DNA of 64,000 nucleotides from Bacteroides muris (ex Afrizal et al. 2022). GTDB taxonomy: Bacteria; Bacteroidota; Bacteroidia; Bacteroidales; Bacteroidaceae. The stretch covers positions 124,001 to 188,000 of the forward strand of contig NZ_SRYZ01000002.1 in NCBI RefSeq assembly GCF_004793475.1, read 5' to 3'. Shown in pieces: positions 58,084-64,000 of this stretch. Each line of letters opens with the position of its first letter. Position 1 is the first letter of the stretch. The position numbers and the translations under genes are program-made. A model generated the notes under the pieces. The model was given only the letters and a program-made list of their open reading frames with translations, had not been told where the DNA came from and did no database searches.

Positions 58084-58998
58084 TCACCACTTGATTGCTT
58101 CTACCGGTTCATCTCTCAAGCATGCCACGTATTTTTCCAGAATAATGGCAGGCTGGTACGAAAGTTTGGCTTTGCGCAATCCTTCAATACCCAAATCTTC
58201 TTCACGGTTGAGGTAGACATACTGTTCAGAGATATGGTTGGCAAATTCATAGTTAATCATTGCGTACGCTCCGTCTATGCTGGTATCGGCCTTTTCCACA
58301 TGTATCCCAAAAGTATCTTGGTTGATGGGCATTCCGAAAGTGAAGGCGGCAATCTTGCCGTCTACATGCAGGATGCCTCCGGTCAGTCCCAGTTCCTCAA
58401 AATTGTGGAGGGCGTAGACCAGTGCGCGACGTTCGTTGCCCGTTCCTTCATGCTGGTCGCAGTTGTTGGCCTTGCACCATTCGGTTTCCAAGTCCATACA
58501 TTCTTGGATGCGGTCGGGAGTGATGGGGGTATATTCGTAGTTATAGGTGCGCTTGAATTTGTTGACATGATTTCGTTTGGACTGGAATTTCTTTCCGGCA
58601 AGCGCGGCGAGATCTGTACGCAGATATAGGTAGTCGGCATAGTCCCGGTCTGCTGTGAATTGGAATTTTCCGGGCATGAAGGCTTCCAGTTCCGAGCACA
58701 TGCTCGAGCATATCCCCAGCAGGCAGAAAGGTTCCCCTTCCCGGTGTGCGTCTTCAACCAGTGCATCTAGTACTTTTTTCAAATTCCCGTTGCCTATCGG
58801 CATCATGTACACCGGTTTGCCGTTTGCCCAGAATTTCAGTAAGAGGAAGCCTTCTATGATGGCAAACTTTGTATTGTATAGAAAGCGCCAGCTGCATAGG
58901 TTGGAGAATGAGAGGTCGCAATTCCTTCGCGGACTGTTCTGTGTATAGGAAGTGATAAGTTCTTTGTCTTGTAATTCGATATCTTTAAATGCAATCAT
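58084..58998 (-). CDS. DUF2156 (phosphatidylglycerol lysyltransferase C-terminal-like) protein
   Basis: The 304-residue protein has the DUF2156/LPG-synthase C-terminal fold, a doubled GNAT-like fold: YTQNSPRRNCDLSFSNLCSW near the start, AGKKFQSKRNHVNKFKRTYN in the middle, and LGIEGLRKAKLSYQPAIILE at the end, a recognised family pattern. It lacks the membrane part of MprF, so it may use aminoacyl-tRNA or another donor on a soluble acceptor. Its -7 box is at 59039-59032. Function is not established for this family to my knowledge. Confidence 0.82.
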   Translation of the reverse strand: MIAFKDIELQDKELITSYTQNSPRRNCDLSFSNLCSWRFLYNTKFAIIEGFLLLKFWANGKPVYMMPIGNGNLKKVLDALVEDAHREGEPFCLLGICSSMCSELEAFMPGKFQFTADRDYADYLYLRTDLAALAGKKFQSKRNHVNKFKRTYNYEYTPITPDRIQECMDLETEWCKANNCDQHEGTGNERRALVYALHNFEELGLTGGILHVDGKIAAFTFGMPINQDTFGIHVEKADTSIDGAYAMINYEFANHISEQYVYLNREEDLGIEGLRKAKLSYQPAIILEKYVACLRDEPVEAIKW

Positions 58999-59031
58999 GC
59001 GTTATTTTTAGTTGGTTATGATTATAAATAA

Positions 59032-59039
59032 CAAAAATA
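59032..59039 (-). promoter_or_regulatory. Predicted -7 box of the DUF2156/GNAT pair
   Basis: TATTTTTG on the - strand is a perfect TAnnTTTG, about 34 nt upstream of ATG 58998. Confidence 0.5.
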
Positions 59040-59050
59040 AGAAGATTTTG

Positions 59051-59746
59051 TTAGAGTAGCCCTAATAATCGCAGAATAGTTGGAGTCAACAATGCTGTGA
59101 AGATACCGTTCAGGGTCAGGCCAAGACTGGCGAATGCGCCGTATTTGCGGCTGATGTCCATAGCTGTGGAAGTTCCTACCGCATGGGCGGCAGCTCCCAA
59201 GGAAAGGCCTTGTGCCATAGGGCTGCCAATGTGGGTCAGTTTCATGGTCTTGAAGCCCAGTATTCCACCCAGCAAGCCTACACAGACCACTACGGCGGCG
59301 GTGAGTGAGGGAATGCCACCCAGCGACTTGGTTACTTCCATGGCTATCGGTGTAGTGACAGACTTGGGTGCCAGAGAGTAGATAATTTCGTCGGAAGCCC
59401 CCATCAGTTTAGCTATCAGCACAACCGAGACAACTCCTACAATGCAGCCGGCAAGTTGTGACAGCATGATGGGGAGCAACTGTTTCTTAATCGTTTCCAA
59501 TTGGAGGTATAGGGGTACTCCCAAGGCTACAACAGCGGGTTTCAGCCAGAATTCTATCAGACGCCCTCCTTCATTGTAGGTCTCATAACTGATATGCGTC
59601 ATCTTCAGGAAGACAATAAGGATGGCAATTGTCAGCAGGATAGGATTTAGCAGCATGATGCCGGTCTTTTTCTGCAGAAGTTTGGCCAGAAAGAAAATCC
59701 CGAAGGTGACGGCCAATAGGAAAAACTCGTTTTCTAAAAAGTTCAT
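59051..59746 (-). CDS. lrgB: LrgB-family membrane protein
   Basis: The 231-residue protein has about seven hydrophobic segments and the LrgB/CidB pattern SLAPKSVTTPIAMEVTKSLG and GLSLGAAAHAVGTSTAMDIS. The LrgAB system is linked with control of murein hydrolase activity and, in several bacteria and plants, with pyruvate or glycolate transport. The start ATG overlaps the stop of lrgA by 4 nt (ATGA), which indicates translational coupling. It is the last gene of a two-gene operon, upstream of and divergent from pta-ackA. Confidence 0.93.
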   Translation of the reverse strand: MNFLENEFFLLAVTFGIFFLAKLLQKKTGIMLLNPILLTIAILIVFLKMTHISYETYNEGGRLIEFWLKPAVVALGVPLYLQLETIKKQLLPIMLSQLAGCIVGVVSVVLIAKLMGASDEIIYSLAPKSVTTPIAMEVTKSLGGIPSLTAAVVVCVGLLGGILGFKTMKLTHIGSPMAQGLSLGAAAHAVGTSTAMDISRKYGAFASLGLTLNGIFTALLTPTILRLLGLL

Positions 59747-60081
59747 TTGATTTTACGTGTTAGTTGATGAACCCATCCGGTGACTACAATCACCAGCAGG
59801 GTGCTGATTATGGAAGCGGTCACTATCGGCCAGAACTCGGAGGCGATAACATCGAAGTAAAGCATGAGGGCTACACCGGGCGGAACAAAGAAGAACCCCA
59901 GGTTGGCAACCAGAAAGTCGGACATGCCCTGCACCCAGTGCAGTTTAATCCAACCCAATTTCAAGAACAGGGTGAGCAACAGCATACCGATGATGCTGGA
60001 AGGCAGTTTGATGCCCGTTAAGAAAACTATTAGTTCCCCCAGGGCTAAACATCCGAAGAGGATGGCGCATTGACGAATCAT
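59743..60081 (-). CDS. lrgA: LrgA/CidA-family membrane protein
   Basis: The 112-residue protein has four hydrophobic segments with ALGELIVFLTGIKLPSSIIG and FLVANLGFFFVPPGVALMLY, matching LrgA/CidA (holin-like). The reading could open 11 codons earlier at TTG 60114, but the -7 box TACCTTTG (60119-60112) overlaps that codon, so ATG 60081 is chosen. It forms a pair with lrgB through a 4-nt overlap. A pyruvate/acetate link is attractive because pta-ackA starts on the other strand. Confidence 0.9.
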   Translation of the reverse strand: MIRQCAILFGCLALGELIVFLTGIKLPSSIIGMLLLTLFLKLGWIKLHWVQGMSDFLVANLGFFFVPPGVALMLYFDVIASEFWPIVTASIISTLLVIVVTGWVHQLTRKIK

Positions 60082-60395
60082 AATACCTATTGTTATACGT
60101 TGAAAACGCTGCAAAGGTAGGTATTCTATGTATTGTTTGTTACCGTTGTATCCTGATTTTTTTCATGTCGTTGGTAGAGTCGGGCGAGTTGTCCCTGCGG
60201 GACGGGTAATTGTTTATTGTAGAGCGATATGTGTACGCACACATGAATGCCGGGAGTACCTAATGTTAAATATTATAATAATTGTGGTTTAGGCAGTAAA
60301 AAGAGTGGTGTTTGCAATGTAGATATTGCAAAATTGTGTACTTTTGCGGTGTGAATAGCACATACTGCCGATTCTTAATAGACAATTAAAATATC
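60082..60395. promoter_or_regulatory. lrgA/pta divergent control region
   Basis: This 314-nt gap holds the - strand lrgA -7 box TACCTTTG (60119-60112) and the + strand pta box TACTTTTG (60339-60346). Between them lie two small palindromes: GTCCC-TGC-GGGAC (60191-60203) and ATGTGT-ACGC-ACACAT (60229-60244). The latter could be an operator shared by lrgAB and pta-ackA. No small ORF is supported. Confidence 0.58.
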
Positions 60396-61415
60396 ATGCA
60401 AAGATTAATTAACGAAATTGTTGAGCGTGCCAAAGCAAACCGCCAACGAATTGTTCTTCCCGAGGGTACGGAAGAACGTACATTGAAAGCTGCCAATCAA
60501 ATCCTGACTGACGGAGTAGCTGACTTGATTATCCTTGGAAACCCTGCCGAGATAGAGGCTTGTGCCAAAGAGTGGGGGCTGGGAAACATAAATAAGGCTA
60601 CTATTATCGACCCGGAAGACCATCCTAAGAAAGAAGAATATGCCCAGTTGCTTTGCGAGCTCCGCAAGAAGAAAGGCATGACCATCGAAGAGGCCCGTAA
60701 ACTGGTTGTCGACCCGCTTTATCTGGGCTGCCTGATTATAAAGAATGGAGATGCTGATGGCCAGTTGGCAGGTGCACGTAACACTACGGGTAATGTACTT
60801 CGCCCTGCTTTGCAGATTATCAAGACCTCTCCCGGTATCACATGTGTCTCGGGTGCTATGTTGCTACTGACTCATGCTCCCGAGTATGGCAAGAACGGTG
60901 TTCTTGTGATGGGTGACGTGGCTGTGACTCCGGTGCCCGATGCTTCGCAATTGGCACAGATTGCCGTATGTACGGCTCGCACTGCTCAGGCTGTTGCCGG
61001 TCTCGACCCCAAAGTGGCCATGCTGAGTTTCTCTACCAAGGGCTCTGCCAAGCATGAAGTAGTGGACAAAGTGACTGAGGCTTTGAAGATAGCCAAAGAA
61101 ATGGCTCCTGACATTGCCATCGATGGCGAATTGCAGGCCGATGCCGCCTTGGTGCCGGAAGTAGGTGCAAGCAAGGCTCCGGGTTCTTCCATTGCCGGAC
61201 ATGCCAATGTACTGGTTGTTCCCAGCCTTGAGGTGGGCAATATTTCCTACAAGCTGGTGCAACGTCTGGGACATGCCGATGCCGTAGGTCCCATCCTGCA
61301 AGGTATCGCCCGTCCGGTGAACGACCTCTCTCGCGGTTGCTCCATCGAGGATGTCTATCGTATGATTGCCATCACTGCCAACCAGGCCATTGCTGCCAAA
61401 AAACTTGCTGAATAA
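60396..61415 (+). CDS. pta: Phosphate acetyltransferase
   Basis: The 339-residue enzyme converts acetyl-CoA and phosphate into acetyl phosphate. Typical segments are RIVLPEGTEERTLKAANQIL, DGQLAGARNTTGNVLRPALQ, ALLVPEVGASKAPGSSIAGH-like ALVPEVGASKAPGSSI, and NVLVVPSLEVGNISYKL. It is the short, single-domain Pta form without an N-terminal regulatory part. The gene lies 21 nt before ackA and forms the acetate fermentation operon. Confidence 0.96.
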   Translation: MQRLINEIVERAKANRQRIVLPEGTEERTLKAANQILTDGVADLIILGNPAEIEACAKEWGLGNINKATIIDPEDHPKKEEYAQLLCELRKKKGMTIEEARKLVVDPLYLGCLIIKNGDADGQLAGARNTTGNVLRPALQIIKTSPGITCVSGAMLLLTHAPEYGKNGVLVMGDVAVTPVPDASQLAQIAVCTARTAQAVAGLDPKVAMLSFSTKGSAKHEVVDKVTEALKIAKEMAPDIAIDGELQADAALVPEVGASKAPGSSIAGHANVLVVPSLEVGNISYKLVQRLGHADAVGPILQGIARPVNDLSRGCSIEDVYRMIAITANQAIAAKKLAE

Positions 61416-61436
61416 TTTAAAAATCTGATAGGTTAT

Positions 61437-62633
61437 ATGAAAATCTTAGTATTGAACTGCGGTAGCTCGTCCATCAAATACAAATTGTTTGATATGGACC
61501 GGAAAGAAGTTATCGCTCAGGGTGGTATCGAAAAAATTGGTTTGAAGGACTCTTTTCTGAAGTTCACTTTGCCCGGTGGCGAGAAGAAAGTGCTTGAAAA
61601 GGACATCCCAGAGCATACCGTAGGTGTGGAATTTATCCTGAACACTTTGACAAGCCCTGAATATGGAGCCATCAAGTCTTTGGATGAAATTAACGCTGTG
61701 GGTCACCGTATGGTGCATGGAGGCGAAAAGTTCAGCGAGTCTGTACGGCTGACTCCGGAAGTGCTGGCTGCTTTTACTGCTTGCAATGACTTGGCTCCGC
61801 TTCATAATCCTGCCAACTTGAAAGGTGTAAATGCAATTGCTGCCATTCTGCCCAATGTTCCGCAGATTGGTGTATTCGATACAGCTTTCCACCAGACTAT
61901 GCCGAAGCATGCCTACATGTATGCTGTTCCTTATGAACTTTATGAGAAGTATGGTGTACGCCGTTATGGTTTCCACGGAACTTCCCACCGTTATGTTTCG
62001 CAACGTGTTTGCGAATTCCTTGGCGTGCAGCCGGAGGGAAAGAAAATCATCACTTGTCACATCGGTAACGGTGGCTCTATTACTGCTATCAAAGATGGTA
62101 AGTGCATGGACACCAGTATGGGATTGACGCCATTGGAAGGTTTAATGATGGGTACCCGTAGCGGTGACATTGATGCAGGTGCTGTATCGTTCATCATGGA
62201 GAAAGAAGGTCTGGATGCTAACGGTATCTCTAATCTGCTGAATAAGAAGAGCGGTGTGTTAGGTATTTTTGGTGAGTCCAGTGATATGCGTGACCTGGAA
62301 AATGCGGTAGCTGCCGGTAATCCGAGAGGCATCTTGGCTGAACAAATGTACTTCTATCGCATCAAGAAATATATCGGTGCATACGCTGCTGCATTGGGTG
62401 GTGTGGATATCATCGTATTTACGGGCGGTGTCGGAGAAAATCAGGCAAGTGCCCGTTGGGGTGCCTGCGAGGGTCTGGAATTCATGGGTGTGAAACTGGA
62501 TGCCGAGAAGAACAATGTCCGCGGTGAAGAGATGGTCATCTCTGCCGATGATTCCAAGGTGAAGGTAGTGGTAATCCCCACTGACGAGGAGCTGATGATT
62601 GCTTCGGACACGATGGATATTCTGAAGAAGTAA
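61437..62633 (+). CDS. ackA: Acetate kinase
   Basis: The 398-residue kinase converts acetyl phosphate and ADP to acetate and ATP. ASKHA-fold motifs: LVLNCGSSSIKYKLFD at the N-terminus, GHRMVHGG, DLAPLHNPANL, FHGTSHRYVS, THIGNGGS-type CHIGNGGSITAI, DTSMGLTPLEGLMMGTRSGD, and FTGGVGEN. It follows pta and is followed by a hairpin repeat. Length and start are normal. Confidence 0.97.
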   Translation: MKILVLNCGSSSIKYKLFDMDRKEVIAQGGIEKIGLKDSFLKFTLPGGEKKVLEKDIPEHTVGVEFILNTLTSPEYGAIKSLDEINAVGHRMVHGGEKFSESVRLTPEVLAAFTACNDLAPLHNPANLKGVNAIAAILPNVPQIGVFDTAFHQTMPKHAYMYAVPYELYEKYGVRRYGFHGTSHRYVSQRVCEFLGVQPEGKKIITCHIGNGGSITAIKDGKCMDTSMGLTPLEGLMMGTRSGDIDAGAVSFIMEKEGLDANGISNLLNKKSGVLGIFGESSDMRDLENAVAAGNPRGILAEQMYFYRIKKYIGAYAAALGGVDIIVFTGGVGENQASARWGACEGLEFMGVKLDAEKNNVRGEEMVISADDSKVKVVVIPTDEELMIASDTMDILKK

Positions 62634-62681
62634 TATCGCTGTAATATTTCCCGGTTCCGGCTTCCCGGAGTCCGGATGTGG

Positions 62682-62722
62682 TTTCGCCCCTGCAAATATG
62701 TAATGTATTTGTAGGGGCGAAA
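62682..62722. terminator. Hairpin after ackA
   Basis: TTTCGCCCCT-g-CAAATA pairs with TATTTG-t-AGGGGCGAAA across a 7-nt loop, followed by TGTTTTCC. It may terminate pta-ackA; the GGGGCGAAA motif also resembles a repeated element of Bacteroides intergenic regions. A smaller CCGG-rich structure lies at 62651-62673. Confidence 0.72.
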
Positions 62723-62747
62723 TGTTTTCCGAATCCTTTAAAATCCT

Positions 62748-62755
62748 TATCTTTG
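62748..62755 (+). promoter_or_regulatory. Predicted -7 box of the alkaline phosphatase gene
   Basis: TATCTTTG is a perfect TAnnTTTG, 58 nt upstream of ATG 62814. Confidence 0.58.
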
Positions 62756-62813
62756 TTACTTGGTTAAAAACAATAAAGGCAATTTTCCGAATAACTTTAA
62801 ATAAGAACTGCTT

Positions 62814-64000
62814 ATGAAACGATTAATGTATGTGTTGTTCTTTGTACTGCTGACCAGCGGCATGGCCTATGCCCAGCAGGCGAAGTACGTGTTTTATTTC
62901 ATCGGTGATGGAATGGGTGTGAACCAGGTGAACGGTACGGAGATGTATCTGGCCGAACAAGAAGGGCGTATCGGTGTAAAGCCTTTGCTGTTTACTACAT
63001 TCCCGGTTGCCAGCATGGCGACTACTTTTTCTGCCACCAACTCGGTGACCGACTCTTCTGCTGCCGGAACAGCCCTGGCTACCGGTGCGAAAACTTACAA
63101 TGGTGCCATCGGCATGGACGATAACAAAAGTGTTCTACAGAGTGTGGCCGATAGAGCCAAGAAGTCCGGTAAGAAAGTTGGAGTAACTACCAGCGTCAGC
63201 GTAGACCATGCTACTCCCGCTGCATTCTATGCCCACCAGCCGAACCGTAGCATGTATTACGAAATAGCCCTCGACTTGCCGAAAGCCGGTTTCGACTTCT
63301 ATGCAGGCGGCGGTTTCTTGAAACCGACCACTACTGCCGACAAGAAAGAGGCTCCAAGCATTTTCCCTATCTTTGAAGAAGCCGGTTATACCGTTGCAAG
63401 AGGCCTTGACGAATACAAGGCGAAGTCTGCCTACGCAGATAAGATGATCCTTATCCAGAAAGAAGGTGCAGAGCCTTCTTGCCTGCCTTATGCCATCGAC
63501 CGCCAGGAAGGTGACTTGACGCTGGCCGAAATTACCGAAAGTGCCATCGCTTTCCTGACCAAAGGCAGTAATAAGGGTTTCTTCCTGATGGTGGAAGGTG
63601 GAAAGATTGACTGGGCCTGTCACGGTAACGACCCCGCCACAGTCTTTGAGGAAGTGGTGGATATGGACAACGCCATCAAGGTGGCTTACGAGTTCTATAA
63701 GAAGCATCCCAAAGAAACGCTGATTGTGGTAACTGCCGACCATGAAACCGGCGGTCTGGGTCTGGGTACCGGTAAATACGAGCTTCAACTGAAAGCCCTT
63801 GCCAAGCAGAAGCAGTCTCAGGATATCCTTTCACGTTCCATCACGGACTTACGCAAGATGCGCAAGGTTATCAACTGGCCGGAAATGAAGGAATTCCTGG
63901 CAGAAAAGATGGGTTTCTGGAAAGAACTGCCGGTGAGCTGGGAGCAGGAGAAGATGCTGCGTGATGCTTACGAAGAATCATTCGTGAACAAGCATGTAGT
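62814..64000 (+). CDS. Alkaline phosphatase (partial, runs off the window)
   Basis: The frame is open to the window end, giving 395 residues. It starts with a signal peptide (MKRLMYVLFFVLLTSGMAYAQ). Alkaline phosphatase superfamily features follow: FIGDGMGVNQVNGTEMYLAE (metal Asp), TDSSAAGTALATGAKTYNGA with the nucleophile Ser, VTTSVSVDHATPAAFYAH, MVEGGKIDWACHGNDPATVF and VVTADHETGGLGLG (metal Asp/His). It should release phosphate from esters in the periplasm. The end of the protein is not visible, so the full length is unknown. Confidence 0.93.
   Translation, partial: MKRLMYVLFFVLLTSGMAYAQQAKYVFYFIGDGMGVNQVNGTEMYLAEQEGRIGVKPLLFTTFPVASMATTFSATNSVTDSSAAGTALATGAKTYNGAIGMDDNKSVLQSVADRAKKSGKKVGVTTSVSVDHATPAAFYAHQPNRSMYYEIALDLPKAGFDFYAGGGFLKPTTTADKKEAPSIFPIFEEAGYTVARGLDEYKAKSAYADKMILIQKEGAEPSCLPYAIDRQEGDLTLAEITESAIAFLTKGSNKGFFLMVEGGKIDWACHGNDPATVFEEVVDMDNAIKVAYEFYKKHPKETLIVVTADHETGGLGLGTGKYELQLKALAKQKQSQDILSRSITDLRKMRKVINWPEMKEFLAEKMGFWKELPVSWEQEKMLRDAYEESFVNKHV

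Noticed and set aside
60082..60114. TTG start for lrgA
   Set aside because: It overlaps the predicted -7 box, so it would not be transcribed in full.
62682..62722. Riboswitch for the alkaline phosphatase gene
   Set aside because: The structure is a simple hairpin directly after ackA and upstream of the phosphatase promoter.

Overview
The window looks like a stretch of a Bacteroides-type (order Bacteroidales) gut chromosome. It has two SusC/SusD pairs, Bacteroidales families throughout (FKBP lipoprotein, BT4734-like primase/helicase with an HU-like protein, folP-cdaA, DUF1343 proteins), and many gene starts preceded by the Bacteroides -7 box TAnnTTTG instead of a sigma-70 -10 box. Shine-Dalgarno sequences are mostly absent. 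I cannot fix the species by eye. No rRNA, tRNA or CRISPR array was seen.

Layout. 1-2456 (+): glyS and an FKBP prolyl isomerase lipoprotein. 24931 down to 2529 (-): a run of 14 genes behind one clear promoter, which reads as a peptidoglycan (muropeptide) salvage operon. In transcription order it is NamZ-like muramidase, Na+/solute symporter, multidomain amidase, metallophosphoesterase/PQQ propeller, glycosyltransferase, GalT/HIT-like transferase, SpoIID-like protein, AmpG-like permease, second NamZ-like muramidase, FAD/Fe-S D-2-hydroxyacid dehydrogenase, MurT/NagX-like membrane protein, MurK-like kinase, MurQ etherase, and a beta-lactamase-fold/SGNH fusion. The logic closes: wall fragments are cut outside, MurNAc is taken up and phosphorylated, MurQ releases GlcNAc-6-P plus D-lactate, and the oxidoreductase could burn the D-lactate.

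25185-28531: a 3.35 kb unit bounded by 102-nt ungapped inverted repeats made of mirrored GTGAGGG heptamers and a 25-nt palindrome. It encloses a divergent primase/helicase and HU-like gene and is the best candidate in the window for something undescribed. 28550-29185: a MNT/HEPN (MntA/HepT type) toxin-antitoxin pair with a shortened HEPN partner. 29276-30829: an unknown lipoprotein with PKD-like repeats.

31038-43065: a back-to-back locus, SusD-SusC on the - strand and SusC-SusD on the + strand, with an amino-sugar-kinase-like gene (paralogue of the MurK-like gene) between them. Both susC genes carry the same roughly 190-nt leader starting with the palindrome AAGTTC-N5-GAACTT. No glycosidase and no anti-sigma/ECF pair is present.

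43143-64000: mostly core genes: asd, a CPA2 antiporter with tcdA and a LolD-type ATPase, a fragment of an outer-membrane barrel gene, a helix-hairpin-helix protein with an NSS transporter, vanZ-like, murF, folP-cdaA, tldD-tldE, two GNAT-fold genes, lrgAB, pta-ackA, and an alkaline phosphatase cut by the window end. Short 7-nt-type tandem repeats sit in many spacers and in two places have entered coding sequence in frame.
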